DNA of 64,000 nt from Alcanivorax sp. (GCF_002733835.1 NZ_NVWY01000002.1:148878-212877), one strand, 5' to 3'; positions 42,632-52,983 are shown, counted from the first letter of the stretch. A program made the numbers and translations. The notes: generated by a model not told the origin, from the sequence alone.

Positions 42632-43384
42632 ATGCCTGAAACCACTAGTTTCCCCCAGCTTATCGTGCTCGGGGGGCTGGAGAGCGCCCTCAACCAGGCG
42701 CTCACCGGTACACAACAAGGACGGGAACGTCTCGCCGCTCTCCATGGAACCGTGGTGCGCATTCGTGCCGAGCGCCCGCGTTCGGTCCTGTATGTACTGA
42801 TCTATGAAGATGGTGTGGAACTGCTCACCGACTACGAAGGCAATGTGGACATCCGGGTGCGCGGCCCGCTGGGTGGTATGGTCCATTGGCTGTTTGCCAG
42901 CGAACCGCTGGAAGAACACGAATCATTGCGCATTACCGGCAGCGAAGAACATGTGGCCCAACTGGCCGAGCTGATCAACCAGTTCAGCCTCTGGCCATTA
43001 ATTCGCAACTGGCTGGACGATCATGTGCGCCTCAAGGAGTTGCTGGCACTGCTGCGCCGGGAAGATCCTGTCTGGCTGGAGCAGCTGGCCACCCTGCCCC
43101 GCCAAGTGGGCCAGCTGGCTGAACAGATGGCGCAACAACAATTGTTGCAGGAAGACATTCTGGATGAGCTGCGACAACTGCGCGGCGAGTTTCAGCGGGC
43201 ACGCAAACTGGATCAGTTCTTTACCCTCACGGGCATGCTGCTGATTTTGCTATCGCTGATGAAAGCATCCAATCTGTGGGAAACTACCTGGCATGCGCTG
43301 CAGCAGGATTTCCTGTCGCTGGCGATGCTCAGCCTGGGCATCGCCTGCCTGGTAATTCGATTACTGCCAAAACGGCTTCAATAA
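42632..43384 (+). CDS. SCP2-domain (UbiJ-like) protein with C-terminal membrane helices
   Basis: 250 residues. Residues 10-110 resemble an SCP2 lipid-binding domain of the UbiJ type (LNQALTGTQQGRERLAALHG, then VRIRAERPRSVLYVLIYEDG, and VDIRVRGPLGGMVHWLFA). A helical coiled-coil segment follows at about 150-195, and then two hydrophobic helices at about 205-245 (FFTLTGMLLILLSLM and LSLAMLSLGIACLVI). UbiJ, a soluble helper of ubiquinone synthesis, normally lacks membrane helices, so this is a membrane-anchored relative. No other ubi genes lie nearby, and it may handle another isoprenoid or lipid. It is divergent from DUF445, and its ribosome-binding site is weak (AGGA 15 bases upstream). Confidence 0.65.
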   Translation: MPETTSFPQLIVLGGLESALNQALTGTQQGRERLAALHGTVVRIRAERPRSVLYVLIYEDGVELLTDYEGNVDIRVRGPLGGMVHWLFASEPLEEHESLRITGSEEHVAQLAELINQFSLWPLIRNWLDDHVRLKELLALLRREDPVWLEQLATLPRQVGQLAEQMAQQQLLQEDILDELRQLRGEFQRARKLDQFFTLTGMLLILLSLMKASNLWETTWHALQQDFLSLAMLSLGIACLVIRLLPKRLQ

Positions 43385-43447
43385 AAGCCCGGCGCTGGTG
43401 GCACCACGCCTGACGCTATAACCCGGAACCGGCAAAGCCGGCCAAAA

Positions 43448-43768
43448 TCAGGGCTTGTCTTTGCGCCCGAAGATTTGTCCAAGACGCTCCCCCACCATCT
43501 CGGCACTGGTGCGCGCCAGGTTACGGCTCGCGCCTTCCAGTAATTCCTTGGAGGGCAAATTACGTACCCCTTCCACCAGGCCCCGGCGAACCCCTTCCTC
43601 TACACGGTCCGAGAGCACTTGTGCAGCCTTTTCCACCTGCTCATCCAGTTCCCGTTGCAGACTGTCGCGCAAACGGGGCTGAAAATAAAAATGAGCCCAC
43701 ACCCCGACAGCCACCAGTGTGAACAGGGAGCTGAGCAGCGCCGACGCGACAATCCAGGTAACCGACAT
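43448..43768 (-). CDS. Single-pass membrane protein, 106 aa (paralogue of 40858-41178)
   Basis: Starts MSVTWIVASALLSSLFTLVA (membrane helix at about 4-26), followed by FYFQPRLRDSLQRELDEQVE and a long amphipathic helical tail ending GRKDKP. The layout, length and PRLxxxxxRxLxE segment match the protein at 40858-41178. Start 43768 has AGAGGA upstream, and the longer frame is rejected. It is convergent with the SCP2 gene and divergent from the degenerate GGDEF gene. Function unknown. Confidence 0.72.
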   Translation of the reverse strand: MSVTWIVASALLSSLFTLVAVGVWAHFYFQPRLRDSLQRELDEQVEKAAQVLSDRVEEGVRRGLVEGVRNLPSKELLEGASRNLARTSAEMVGERLGQIFGRKDKP

Positions 43769-43962
43769 GATTGATTCCTCTGAGTGAAACCCGTTCCGGG
43801 CCACGCGTGCTGGCCACTGTTTGCGTAACAGTGGCCGACATTGTTGTTAAATAGAGTATGCACCCGATGCCGGACAGCCGTGAACCCGCTAGAGTCATAC
43901 TAGCGGGAATGGAAGCCTACAACGTTGAGCAGGATGCCATCATAATCTCTGGTCCCGAGGTG

Positions 43963-44724
43963 CCAATGACTGCCGTGACAAACCCGCAACGCGCAGAAAG
44001 CCATAGCCAACATGTTTTACAACAAGCGTTATCCTTTTGCCGACGCCACAAACAACCCCTGGCACTGCTTGCCATCGACCTGCAGGAACTGAAAACACTG
44101 CAGGCAGAAATAGGCGAGCACCACATTGCGCCCCTGCTTGGGCAATTCTGCGAACACCTGAACAGCCGCAAACGCTGTGAAGATATCCTGATTACCGCAC
44201 GCAGCAACCAGGTGGTGTTTCTGGCCCTGCCCGGCACCAATGCAGACGGCGCCGACATCGCAGCCGCGCGGCTACTGGACTGGCTTGACCACCACGAATT
44301 CAAGGTCGATGATTTTCGTGTCACGCTGAATGTGCGCATCGCCGTACATGTGCACAGCGGCGCCGACAACGAGGGCACCGGACGACTGGTCAACGATACC
44401 CTGAAGCTGTTGCGCCAACCCGCGGAGCGCGGCCAGCGCATTCTCTCCCCCCAGGCGCAGAAACAACAAAGCCAGCAAGCTCAGACTCAGGACGACACAC
44501 AACAAAATGAAGCAAACCCGCCCCAGGCGCTTAGCGATGCGTTACTGGCGCAGGCCCGTAAAGATGGCTTGCTCGACACCCTCACCCCTTTCATCAACGC
44601 ACTGGATGAAAGCGCGCGCCTGGAGCTGGTGGATCACCTGCTCGACGCCTCCACGCGCACGACATCGACGGCCAAACCTTACGGCTTTCGGGCAACCAGC
44701 ACTGCGCGGCGTGGCGCCGGGTAA
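43963..44724 (+). CDS. Degenerate GGDEF-like domain protein
   Basis: About 253 residues from the start at 43963, chosen for GAGGTG 5 bases upstream. Alternative in-frame starts are 43909 and 43858. Residues 20-160 follow the fold of a GGDEF domain ([20 protein letters not shown] then DWLDHHEF), but the catalytic GGDEF loop reads [11 protein letters not shown], so it cannot be a diguanylate cyclase. A Gln-rich linker ([14 protein letters not shown]) and a C-terminal helical domain follow. It may be a c-di-GMP-independent scaffold or receptor. Its last 46 bases overlap the 3' end of cmoB, which is convergent. Confidence 0.7.
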   Translation, partial: PMTAVTNPQRAESHSQHVLQQALSFCRRHKQPLALLAIDLQELKTLQAEIGEHHIAPLLGQFCEHLNSRKRCEDILITARSNQVVFLALPGTNADGADIAAARLLDWLDHHEFKVDDFRVTLNVRIAVHVHSGADNEGTGRLVNDTLKLLRQPAERGQRILSPQAQKQQSQQAQTQDDTQQNEANPPQALSDALLAQARKDGLLDTLTPFINALDESARLELVDHLLDASTRTTSTAKPYGFRATSTARRGAG

Positions 44725-45647
44725 CCTTCACGGGTAAGGCGGTGGTCGTTCGGATCCAGAAAATCCGGGAGCGACTGGAAACGCATCCAGTCAGTGGATC
44801 GCTGCTCTTGCACCGTGGTGTCGCTTTCATCCACACACCGCACATCCACAAAACCACACCGTTCCAGCCAGCGGGTGAGCATAGCCACGGAAGGCAGGAA
44901 AAAGACATTGCGCATGACCGCGTAACGATCTTCCGGCATCAGCACGGTGCGCTCATCCCCTTCCACCACCAGGGTTTCCACCACCAGCTCGCCGCCGGCG
45001 CATAATGCACCCTTTAATTCCAGCAGGTGGTCCAACGGGGAACGCCGGTGGTACAACACGCCCATGGAAAACACCGTATCAAATTGCCCACCGTCTGCCG
45101 GCAGCTCTTCCATGCGCAAAGGCAGGAACCACACGGGCAACTCAGGGGCATAGCGGCGCACTGCCAGGTACTGCACCAGAAACAGAATGGTCGGATCGAT
45201 CCCCACGACCGCACTGGCGCCGGCGGCCGCCATGCGCCAGCAGTGGTAACCGCTCCCACAGCCCACATCGAGAATCCGTCGCCCCGCCAACGGTGACAAA
45301 TGCGGCGCCACCCGTTGCCACTTCCAGTCAGAACGCCATTCTGTTTCCACAGGCACGCCAAAGAACTCGAACGGGCCCTTGCGCCAGGGAATCAACCCCT
45401 GCAACGCCTGCTTTACCCCGTCCTCGTCTTGCTCACCGGCAGCACCAATGGTCAGTGTGTTCTGATCCAGGGCGCACTCAGCTGGCCCCGCTGGCAACGC
45501 CTCCAGTGCCGCCAGCCAACGGGGCAAATCCCCGTGGGGACGGTCGACCAGACGCTCCCGGGACAGCGTCATCACTGCGGCCAGGGGTTGCGGAGCAAAC
45601 AGGGGCGCAAGCCCGCGTTCACAGGCCTGAAGGTAATCGGTAAGCAT
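44679..45647 (-). CDS. cmoB: tRNA U34 carboxymethyltransferase
   Basis: Converts 5-hydroxyuridine-34 of tRNA to 5-carboxymethoxyuridine using carboxy-S-adenosylmethionine made by CmoA. 322 residues, the usual length. It shows SLACxxHGDLPRW (here [18 protein letters not shown] near 36-53), the SAM-site motif [18 protein letters not shown] near 120-137, and [20 protein letters not shown] near 195. Its ATG overlaps the stop of cmoA (TGATG), so translation is coupled. The 3' end overlaps the GGDEF-like gene by 46 bases. Confidence 0.96.
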   Translation of the reverse strand: MLTDYLQACERGLAPLFAPQPLAAVMTLSRERLVDRPHGDLPRWLAALEALPAGPAECALDQNTLTIGAAGEQDEDGVKQALQGLIPWRKGPFEFFGVPVETEWRSDWKWQRVAPHLSPLAGRRILDVGCGSGYHCWRMAAAGASAVVGIDPTILFLVQYLAVRRYAPELPVWFLPLRMEELPADGGQFDTVFSMGVLYHRRSPLDHLLELKGALCAGGELVVETLVVEGDERTVLMPEDRYAVMRNVFFLPSVAMLTRWLERCGFVDVRCVDESDTTVQEQRSTDWMRFQSLPDFLDPNDHRLTREGYPAPRRAVLVARKP

Positions 45648-46378
45648 CAGCGCACGGCCAGTAATGACATGAAATTAAAACAACGGAACCAGACATGAAT
45701 ATGCCGATAGCCCGCCTTTTTCAGGCGCGCCTCGTGGTCCGCCAGAGTCTCCGGGATCAACACATTCTCCAGCGCGGTACGCTTCTGGCTGATTTCCAGA
45801 TCCGAATAACCATTATTGCGCTTGAAGGCATGGTGCAGTTCGGTCTGCAAGGCATTTTCAGCTTCGTTGGCAAAGCGGATTTTTTCCGACAACACCAGAA
45901 TGCCGCCGGGCACCGTAGCATCTGCCAGGCGTTGAATCAGGGCATCACGCTTTTGCGGGGCGATGAACTGTAACGTGAAATTAAGCACCGCCATGGAGCA
46001 AGGCTCGAATGCCATCTCAGCCACATCACCTTCTTCCAGGGTCACCCGGTGGGCCTGTCCTGCATCAGAAAGCAAGGTGGCGGCCTGCTCGATCATGGCA
46101 CGGGAATTATCCACGGCCACAATAGGGTTGCGGGTGTCGCCGGTCAGAGACGCCATGGCAGTGGCGGCCGCCCCCAGAGAGCACCCCAGGTCGTACAGAC
46201 AGGTATCGGGCTGGGCATAACGGGCCGCCAGCACCCCGATCATATCGATAATGGTGGGGTAACCGGGCACCGAACGACGAATCATGTCGGGGAAAACCCG
46301 CACTACCGTATCGTCGAAGGAAAAACGCGCCACCTGCTGGTGGGACGTGGCGTAAATGCGATCATGCTGGTCTGACAT
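45647..46378 (-). CDS. cmoA: Carboxy-S-adenosyl-L-methionine synthase
   Basis: Makes carboxy-SAM from SAM and prephenate for CmoB. 243 residues from the start at 46378. Motifs include [20 protein letters not shown] near 20-39, the SAM-binding [14 protein letters not shown] near 62-75 and the [10 protein letters not shown] segment near 142. The in-frame ATG at 46396 lies only about 10 bases after the TATAAT box and has no ribosome-binding site, so 46378 is preferred. It is the first gene of the cmoA-cmoB operon. Confidence 0.96.
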   Translation of the reverse strand: MSDQHDRIYATSHQQVARFSFDDTVVRVFPDMIRRSVPGYPTIIDMIGVLAARYAQPDTCLYDLGCSLGAAATAMASLTGDTRNPIVAVDNSRAMIEQAATLLSDAGQAHRVTLEEGDVAEMAFEPCSMAVLNFTLQFIAPQKRDALIQRLADATVPGGILVLSEKIRFANEAENALQTELHHAFKRNNGYSDLEISQKRTALENVLIPETLADHEARLKKAGYRHIHVWFRCFNFMSLLAVR

Positions 46379-46406
46379 AGAGGCCCCGGTATTCATCTGC
46401 GGGCCG

Positions 46407-46435
46407 ATTATAGCGGTGTGGGGAGCCGGGGAGAA
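46407..46435 (-). promoter_or_regulatory. Candidate promoter of cmoAB
   Basis: A perfect TATAAT stands at 46412-46407 on the minus strand, about 30 bases before the chosen cmoA start. No good -35 is seen, so the call rests on the -10 alone. Confidence 0.45.
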
Positions 46436-46493
46436 ACGGCTGCGGATGCAGCCGTCTGAAAAAACGGGAAACGCGGGGCGACAGGAACGATGA

Positions 46494-46952
46494 TTACTTC
46501 AGACTGACCCGCAAGTTGGGATTAAAGTCTTCGTCGGCCAGGTCATCCAGGTAACTATCGACAAAATTCCGGGTCGCCGTATCGCTGTCAGCGCCCAGGC
46601 GCGTCAGGGCATCCCCCAGGCTTACTGTCTGCCCATTCAGGCTTACCCGGGAAGCCGACAAACTCAGGCCCATATCAATCACCGCATATTCCAGGTTCTC
46701 CGCCTGACGGCCTTTGACCATATGGGAGAGCACCGTTTGCCCATCCGGGCAATGGATGGAAAGCAGAGACTCCCCGGCAGTCATCTGCACGTCTCCGCTT
46801 TCAATCAACTGATCCACCAGCGCGCCAAAGGCACTGTCCTGAGACGCCGCCTGACACAGGCGCCCCTCAACCGCCGGATTTAACTGAGCCTGGGCAGGCA
46901 ACATAACGGAAAGAGTCAGAACAATTGCAAAAAAACGCATATTTAACCCCAT
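46494..46952 (-). CDS. Exported hypothetical protein
   Basis: 152 residues with a signal peptide ([20 protein letters not shown], cut after QAQ). The mature part has two Cys residues (GRLCQAA and LLSIHCPDG), consistent with one disulfide, and ends [14 protein letters not shown]. Start 46952 has AGGAAGAA directly upstream; the inner ATG at 46940 is possible. The layout resembles small periplasmic DUF3718-type proteins but recognition is weak. It is alone, with AT-rich upstream sequence (46953-47179) that holds no other gene. Confidence 0.7.
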   Translation of the reverse strand: MGLNMRFFAIVLTLSVMLPAQAQLNPAVEGRLCQAASQDSAFGALVDQLIESGDVQMTAGESLLSIHCPDGQTVLSHMVKGRQAENLEYAVIDMGLSLSASRVSLNGQTVSLGDALTRLGADSDTATRNFVDSYLDDLADEDFNPNLRVSLK

Positions 46953-47221
46953 TTCTTCCTGTTGCCAGCCCCCATAGGCGTGCACAGCAAGAAATCAATA
47001 AATCACGATTGCCGCTACTGCGGCCCGCATTATACGAACTAATACGTACACTTGTTAACCATTTTTAATCATTAACATGATAGAAAGATGACAAAAGCTA
47101 ACCCAATGAGGCTAGCAATTTCACAGACAGTTCATAAATAAGGATTAGCATCAAAGTAGAAAGGATAGGTTTCGGCACGGTGCTTGCTTGCATCAATCGT
47201 AACCATGGGGATTATCTTTGG

Positions 47222-47524
47222 ATGCTGGACATGCAAACAACTCATCATCACTCGTCATTTTCATTCCTCACCGTCTGCGCTGCAGCGCTCACCGCCTGCG
47301 GCATCGGCCTGACGTTCAATGATGTTCAATGGCAACTGGTCAGCATGGCCAGCTTTTTCAGTGGCATGATGCTGGCAGCCTGCGCTTGCCTTTTGCACGC
47401 CATACGCCGTCATCGGGCCTGGCGCATCGAAAGCGCGATTCTGGCAGGCCTGATAGCGCTGGTATGGTCTGCGCCTCTGCTCCCCCCGGCCATGCAGGAC
47501 ACCTTGATCTACCTTATGCCGTAA
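47222..47524 (+). CDS. Small hydrophobic membrane protein, hypothetical
   Basis: About 100 residues with three hydrophobic stretches ([38 protein letters not shown] and [19 protein letters not shown]) and a His-rich start (TTHHHS). No family is recognised and there is no clear ribosome-binding site. Starts at 47180, 47222 or 47231 are all possible. It ends 11 bases inside the 3' end of the convergent histidine kinase gene. Composition supports coding, but the call is tentative. Confidence 0.5.
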   Translation: MLDMQTTHHHSSFSFLTVCAAALTACGIGLTFNDVQWQLVSMASFFSGMMLAACACLLHAIRRHRAWRIESAILAGLIALVWSAPLLPPAMQDTLIYLMP

Positions 47525-50120
47525 CACCCAGATACTGGGAAAGGGCCTGTTTCATTGCCGTCAGAGTCAAGGGTTTGATCAATTGCCCGTTCATCCCCGC
47601 CCTGGGCACCCGACCTCCGTGCTCGGTAATGGCATGGGCGCTCAGTGCCAATATCTGGCACGCAGGCCAACCATGCTGAATTTCCAGTTCGCGGATATGA
47701 TGGGCGCTGGTAAATCCGTCCATCACCGGCATATCCAGATCCATCAACACCAGATCCAGCCCCCCCTCTTCAGCATCAAAACAATCGACCCCCTGCTGGC
47801 CATCCTCCGCGACGATGATGTGCGCAACGCCCAGCCGCTCCAGGTAGCCCTTGGTGACCATCTGATTCACCGGATTATCTTCCACAATCAGAACACGCAA
47901 ACTGGAGATGGATTCCACCGCCACCGGCTCAGTGACAATCGGGATCGCCCCGGGTACATAGCTCCCCAGTAGCTGCTGGAGGTCACTGACCGTCACCACC
48001 GAGCGACGTAGCACACGCACCTCCCCGGGTAGCCAGTCCGGCGTTTCACTACGCATGCCAAGCAATAACAAGACCTGGATACGGGCCGGATTCAGGCGCA
48101 CCATCTGCAGCGCTTCGTCGAGTAGCGCCTGCTCAGGCAGGCCATTGATCAGCAGAACACCACTGCGGATCTCCCCGTTCACCTCCGCCAGTTGCCCCAT
48201 GCTCCTCACCACTTTCACGGTGTCGAAACGCGGGTCATCGGCCAGCCAATCCACCAGGCTTCCCTGCACATCCCAGAGCCAACTGGCTGGCGGCAGCTCC
48301 GCCATCATCGGGATGTCACCCTGCTCGCTGGTCATCTGGATACTGAAGCTGAACCGGGACCCCAGCCCCGGAGTACTGTGCACATGGATCTCTCCGCCCA
48401 TCAGCCCCACCAGTTCGCGACTGATGGACAGCCCCAGCCCGGTACCTCCATAGCGACGGGCGGTATTGGCGGAAGCCTGAGAAAAACGCTGGAACAGTTG
48501 CGCTTGCTCGTCCTGGGTCAAGCCAATGCCGGTATCGGTCACCGCAAAGGTGAACAGCGGGGCTTCGCCGCCACTGCGACGGCACACCAGGGACAATACA
48601 ACCCGCCCATTGCGGGTAAATTTCACTGCGTTGCCGACCAGGTTGATCAGGATCTGGCGTAGCCGGATCGCGTCCCCCACCACATCCGAAGGAGTGTGCG
48701 GATCCACATCCAGAATCACCAGGGTGCCATTATCACTGGCCGGCAAATTGAACATCTGCACGCATTCCGCCAGTAGCGTCGGCAAGTCAAAGCGTTCTTC
48801 AACCAATTGCAGTTTGCCTGCTTCAATCTTGGCGAAATCCAGCACATCGTTGAGCAGCGCTGTGAGGGTACGGCCGGCGCTATCAATCAGGCTGATATAT
48901 TCCTGCTGTCGTGGCGACGGGTCGGTCTCGCGCAACAATTCCGCCAGGCCGATCACGCCGTTCAGCGGCGTTCGGATTTCGTGGCTCATGCGGGCAAGGA
49001 AAAGGCCCTTGGCCTGGCTCTCGGCACGGGCATTGATCGCCCGGTAATTGGCCCGGTACACCCACAACGCCAACCCCAACACCAGCCCATACAGCAGCAC
49101 GATACCCAGCATCATCCAGACCGTGGCCCGGGCCTTTTCCTGGCGAACATTGCTGAGCAGCTGGTCCGCCAGGGAAATCAACGTGGCGGACAGCCCGTCG
49201 AGGGATTTCATGGCACTGCGGCTGTGGTCGTAAGCCTCTTCCCAGGAGACCTGAATGCGTGGCGCCAGAATCAATTCCTGCTCGGACCACTCCAGAAACG
49301 ACAGCAAACCGCCCTGCACCAAGCGCCACTGCTGCTGCAACTCAATGGCACCGGTACGTGCCACCAGCGCCTTGATTTCGCTATCGATGATAGTCACCTG
49401 GTGCTGCAAACGCTGCCAGGCATTCTCCAACCGCCGGGCGTCATTGTCCCCCAGGTAACCGCCACGCAGACTCACATACAGAGCCAGCGCCCGGATCAGG
49501 CCGATATCTTCCTGGGCCTGGCGGAATGACCCCAGCGGCAAAGACAGCACCTCATTGGGTTCCAGCCCCTCGCCAATGGACAGATCCGACACAAACAACA
49601 CCGTGGACAAGGCATTGCTCAACCGTTGGGTAATCTGGTTCACGTTGTCGAAAGGGCCAACCACATCCTCAAGGGGAATACCGGTTTTCACCGTCAGGTC
49701 GCGCCAGGCCTCGCTCAGCAACCCGCCCTGATCATTCAGCCCCGGAATATCCCGCTGCCGGACACGCTGCAGGAAGTCCAGCAAACGGCTGCCGGCACGG
49801 GAGCGGCTGAGTTCAAAGCGGGACACGATTTCCGGTTCCTGGGTGTGAATAGCGACCGGCGCCAGGTCGCGCATGTCGTTAAGCGGCGGGAACGCGGCCA
49901 GACCCGCATCGAACAGGCGCACGTCCTCACGCATGGTATCGTAGGTATCCAGCATGCCCAGGCGATGCTGAATCAGAAGGACCGAGGCGATGGCGAATGG
50001 CACGGTGATCAGCGCAAACAGCAACAACATGGCCGCACTGGTTCTCAGGCCGACAACCGGCAACCCCGGTGCTGATGACCGTGGCCTGTCTGGCGACATA
50101 TTATGTGATGGCTTTTCCAT
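47514..50120 (-). CDS. Hybrid sensor histidine kinase / response regulator (TorS-like)
   Basis: 868 residues. The N-terminal membrane helix (about 22-48, [20 protein letters not shown]) is followed by a helical periplasmic sensor of about 270 residues and a second helix (about 325-350). A HisKA domain follows, with the phospho-accepting His in [13 protein letters not shown] near 380. Next come an HATPase with NLVGNAVKF and [18 protein letters not shown], a degenerate receiver-like region (about 610-720), and a C-terminal receiver with Asp near 794 ([12 protein letters not shown]). There is no HPt domain and no partner regulator nearby. Start 50120 is chosen over the longer frame to 50240. The TorS-like helical sensor suggests a small solute or binding-protein input (inference). 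Confidence 0.88.
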   Translation of the reverse strand: MEKPSHNMSPDRPRSSAPGLPVVGLRTSAAMLLLFALITVPFAIASVLLIQHRLGMLDTYDTMREDVRLFDAGLAAFPPLNDMRDLAPVAIHTQEPEIVSRFELSRSRAGSRLLDFLQRVRQRDIPGLNDQGGLLSEAWRDLTVKTGIPLEDVVGPFDNVNQITQRLSNALSTVLFVSDLSIGEGLEPNEVLSLPLGSFRQAQEDIGLIRALALYVSLRGGYLGDNDARRLENAWQRLQHQVTIIDSEIKALVARTGAIELQQQWRLVQGGLLSFLEWSEQELILAPRIQVSWEEAYDHSRSAMKSLDGLSATLISLADQLLSNVRQEKARATVWMMLGIVLLYGLVLGLALWVYRANYRAINARAESQAKGLFLARMSHEIRTPLNGVIGLAELLRETDPSPRQQEYISLIDSAGRTLTALLNDVLDFAKIEAGKLQLVEERFDLPTLLAECVQMFNLPASDNGTLVILDVDPHTPSDVVGDAIRLRQILINLVGNAVKFTRNGRVVLSLVCRRSGGEAPLFTFAVTDTGIGLTQDEQAQLFQRFSQASANTARRYGGTGLGLSISRELVGLMGGEIHVHSTPGLGSRFSFSIQMTSEQGDIPMMAELPPASWLWDVQGSLVDWLADDPRFDTVKVVRSMGQLAEVNGEIRSGVLLINGLPEQALLDEALQMVRLNPARIQVLLLLGMRSETPDWLPGEVRVLRRSVVTVSDLQQLLGSYVPGAIPIVTEPVAVESISSLRVLIVEDNPVNQMVTKGYLERLGVAHIIVAEDGQQGVDCFDAEEGGLDLVLMDLDMPVMDGFTSAHHIRELEIQHGWPACQILALSAHAITEHGGRVPRAGMNGQLIKPLTLTAMKQALSQYLGVTA

Positions 50121-50226
50121 CCGCCTGCCCTGAAAACGGTTATGCTCGTAGTTTGCCACACTTATGCTTTGCCACATCTCTGCACACAACGGCATATCCC
50201 TTCTAACAAGATATTTACCTTGCCCT

Positions 50227-50904
50227 ATGCTGCGATCCATGAATGTAAAAGTTTGCTATCTCTTGCCAGTCTTCACACTGGTGAGCCTACTCTCTGGCTG
50301 CGCCGACAAGCCTGTGGAGGAAACCCCGGATTCACCGCTTCACGTGCAAAAACTGGACAAGGCCACCCTTAAAGCCACCGGTTCGGAGAACCAGGCCCGC
50401 GCACTGCCAGACCGTAAAGCACAACTGGATCTCTACCAGGCGCCCAAGACCCTGGCGGGCCTGCAATTCGACGGCGAAATCAGTTCCGAGCACGCGCGCA
50501 CCCTGCGTTACCGGGATGCGGATGGCAAGGAACAGCTTTCCCTTACCCTGTCCGGCTTGCCTGCGGGCTGGGACACCATGCAACCCCGGCGCGCCGTGGC
50601 GGGCTACTACAGTGAACTGCGCCAGCGCCGGGTCGACAAGGCACTCAGCAACAGCGCCAACGCGCTCAGCATCATCAGTGAGCGACTGGTGGACCTGGAA
50701 GGCAACCCCAGTGCCCAGGCCCAAATGCGCTGGGTAGAACCCAACCGCCCAATTCAAAACCAGGCGTTACTGGTCACCTTGATCAACGACAACTTCATCC
50801 GCATCAGCAACGCCAGCTACCGGCAGAAAACCGTCTGGTTACTGCAACAGACAAAACGTGTACTGGCTGAGTTCAAGGCGGCCCAGAACGTGCCAGCTCC
50901 GTAA
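50227..50904 (+). CDS. Predicted lipoprotein, hypothetical
   Basis: About 225 residues. The N-terminus ([20 protein letters not shown]) ends in a lipobox LLSGC, so the protein is probably lipid-anchored. A 25-residue acidic linker and a soluble alpha/beta domain ([20 protein letters not shown], later [18 protein letters not shown]) follow. No family is recognised. An inner ATG at 50239 is equally possible and no clear ribosome-binding site is seen. It is divergent from the histidine kinase, about 107 bases apart, so the two may be linked in regulation. Confidence 0.72.
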   Translation: MLRSMNVKVCYLLPVFTLVSLLSGCADKPVEETPDSPLHVQKLDKATLKATGSENQARALPDRKAQLDLYQAPKTLAGLQFDGEISSEHARTLRYRDADGKEQLSLTLSGLPAGWDTMQPRRAVAGYYSELRQRRVDKALSNSANALSIISERLVDLEGNPSAQAQMRWVEPNRPIQNQALLVTLINDNFIRISNASYRQKTVWLLQQTKRVLAEFKAAQNVPAP

Positions 50905-51017
50905 TCGCAGCGTGTTACCCTAGGGCCTCACAGCGACGCCGCCTACCACACGGATTCCATGACCGCTCCCCTATTCACTGCGCTGATCCCGGTCCGACTA
51001 GAGGGACCACATTTGCT

Positions 51018-52196
51018 ATGACCAAGACCGGCACCCTCCTCACCCAGCACCCAACCGACCAGCCCAGCACATCCCGGCACGCCATCGTCATCGGCGCCGG
51101 CCTGGCCGGCGCCACTACAGCCCGCGCCCTGGCCGAGCAACACTGGACCGTGACCGTCCTGGATCCGCAGGGCATTGCCGCCGGCGCGTCCGGGAATCTG
51201 GCCGGTGTCGTCTATAGCACCGCCAGCCCACACCTGACACCACAGAATCGTTTCTACCAGACGAGCTACCGCCATGCCTTGCGCTGGCTCCACCATTACG
51301 GCTTTCCCTCCAGTGACCAGGACGGCCAGCTCAATGGCGTCATTCAGCACTTTGTAAACGACAAACAACGGGACAAATTCACTGCCGCCATGGACAGCGG
51401 TGCCTGGCCTGCCGACCTGCTTCGCCCGGCGCTGGCCGGCAATGGAGTGGAACTGGTGGGCGGCGGTTACCTGCGCCCGGATCGCTGGTGCCGGCACCTT
51501 CTCAACCATCCAGCGATTACATTGCTTGATGACTCCGTGACGTCACTACAGGAAGGCTCCCCCGCCAGCGTCACGCTGGACAAAGGCACCCGGCTGCATG
51601 CCAACGCCGTGATAGTCTGCGCCGCCGGCGCCAGCCAGCAGCTACCAGGGCTGGGCTGGCTACCGCTCAAGCACATTCGGGGTCAGGTCAGTTATTGCCA
51701 GGCCACCGAGGCGTCCCGGCAATGGCAGCAGGCGCAATGCCATGGCGGCTACCTGACACCCGCACTGGATGATCTGCACTGCGTGGGTGCCACCTTCAAT
51801 CTACACGACAGCCAACCCGCCCCCACCGATGCAGACGACGCTGACAACCTGGCACAACTGAAACACTACCTGCCCGGACACTGGCAGGCGTTAGGCGGGG
51901 AAGCCATTATCATCCAGGACCGGCGCGTGGCCTTTCGTTGCCAGAGCCTTGACTTTGTTCCTCTGTGCGGCCCGTTGCCCGTGGCCACCGACAACCCACA
52001 TCGCACGGCCACCGGCCTCTACCTGAACCTGGCCCACGGCAGCCGTGGCATTACCGGCACGCCGCTGTGCGCCGACTTGCTGGCCAGCAAAATTACCGGG
52101 CAGCCGCTGCCCGTGGACGCACAATTGGTTGACGCCCTGGACCCTTCGCGGTTTATTGTTCGCAAACGAAAAAGACAACCTGAGTGGAAACCATGA
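51018..52196 (+). CDS. Stand-alone MnmC oxidase (FAD) domain protein
   Basis: FAD-dependent oxidoreductase of 392 residues matching the C-terminal half (MnmC2/MnmC(o)) of the bifunctional tRNA cmnm5s2U34 enzyme. It shows GAGLAGATTARALAEQ near 26-41 (dinucleotide site), then GIAAGASGNLAGVVYS near 51-66, where MnmC has ASGNRxGxxYP, and HGSRGITGTPLCADLL near 340, all as in MnmC. The N-terminal methyltransferase half is missing, so it would need a separate partner. It would oxidatively remove the carboxymethyl group from cmnm5U. Its stop overlaps the MAPEG start by 4 bases. GAGGGA lies 11 bases upstream of the ATG. Confidence 0.8.
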   Translation: MTKTGTLLTQHPTDQPSTSRHAIVIGAGLAGATTARALAEQHWTVTVLDPQGIAAGASGNLAGVVYSTASPHLTPQNRFYQTSYRHALRWLHHYGFPSSDQDGQLNGVIQHFVNDKQRDKFTAAMDSGAWPADLLRPALAGNGVELVGGGYLRPDRWCRHLLNHPAITLLDDSVTSLQEGSPASVTLDKGTRLHANAVIVCAAGASQQLPGLGWLPLKHIRGQVSYCQATEASRQWQQAQCHGGYLTPALDDLHCVGATFNLHDSQPAPTDADDADNLAQLKHYLPGHWQALGGEAIIIQDRRVAFRCQSLDFVPLCGPLPVATDNPHRTATGLYLNLAHGSRGITGTPLCADLLASKITGQPLPVDAQLVDALDPSRFIVRKRKRQPEWKP

Positions 52197-52585
52197 CCCT
52201 AGTAAGCTTGCCAGTCACCGCCCTGTACGCCGCCCTGTGCGGTTTTCTAGTCATCGCCCTGGCCGCCAACGTGGTCCGTTACCGGCTGGGGAAAAAAGTC
52301 TCCCTGGGCGATGGTGGCCATAAAGACGTGAACCGTGCCATCCGCGCCCACGGCAACACGGTGGAATACATTCCGCTGGCGCTGATCCTGATGGCATTGC
52401 TGGAAATCAATGGCGGCGGCAATAGCGCCCTGCACGTGTACGGCATCCTGCTGCTGGCCGGGCGCTTGTCCTACGCTTATGGCATGCTGGTGCCCCGCAG
52501 CAGCGCCAACCTGCCCCGCCAGCTCGGCGTCCTGTCGTCCTGGATTGTCATCATCGGCGCGGGCATCCAGTTGCTGTTGTCATAA
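52193..52585 (+). CDS. MAPEG family membrane protein
   Basis: 130 residues, four hydrophobic helices. The MAPEG signature HKDVNRAIRAHGNTVEYIPLA near 45-65 has the conserved Arg-Ala-His-x-Asn-x-x-Glu cluster that binds glutathione in family members. ATGA overlap with the MnmC-like gene is used to fix the start at 52193; the GTG at 52184 is the alternative. A one-arm word-repeat begins directly after its stop. Confidence 0.88.
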   Translation: MTLVSLPVTALYAALCGFLVIALAANVVRYRLGKKVSLGDGGHKDVNRAIRAHGNTVEYIPLALILMALLEINGGGNSALHVYGILLLAGRLSYAYGMLVPRSSANLPRQLGVLSSWIVIIGAGIQLLLS

Positions 52586-52623
52586 GACGCAAGCACGACG
52601 CCCCAAGCCTGATGCCTGACGCT
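52586..52623. repeat. Single arm of a GATGCC/TGACGC-type word-shuffled repeat
   Basis: GACGCAAGCACGACGC... followed by GCCTGATGCCTGACGCT directly after the MAPEG stop codon. It uses the same words as the elements at 18.5 and 25.9 kb, but no inverted partner arm was found in the 95 bases before yheU. Confidence 0.6.
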
Positions 52624-52717
52624 AAAGAAAAAGACAAAAGCGGAAAACTGAAATTCAGGGGCTGCACACGTTATCGAATTCGGCCCTTACCCTATTCACT
52701 TTTATAGAACTGGATTT

Positions 52718-52957
52718 ATGCCCATCATTGTTCCCTGGAAAGACTTGCCTGCGGATACCCTTCACAACCTGATTGAAGAATTCGTCACCCGGGACGGCAC
52801 CGACTACGGCGACACGGAAATTTCCACCGCCACCAAAGTAGAACAAGTGCGTGAACAGTTGAAAAAGGAACAGGTCTTTGTGGTCTTCGATGAGACCACC
52901 GAGAGTGTTTCCGTGCTGAGCAAGGAGCAACTCGCGGAAATAGAAAACAGCCTGTGA
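52718..52957 (+). CDS. YheU family protein (UPF0270)
   Basis: 79 residues. PWKDLPADTLHNLIEEFVTR, followed by DGTDYGDTEIS and KVEQVREQL, are the YheU/UPF0270 signatures. Small cytosolic protein of unknown function, conserved in gammaproteobacteria. It is preceded by a word-repeat arm and followed by a GTTGGGTT palindrome. Confidence 0.88.
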   Translation: MPIIVPWKDLPADTLHNLIEEFVTRDGTDYGDTEISTATKVEQVREQLKKEQVFVVFDETTESVSVLSKEQLAEIENSL

Positions 52958-52983
52958 TACCTGCCTCGTTTTTTTGACGAATG

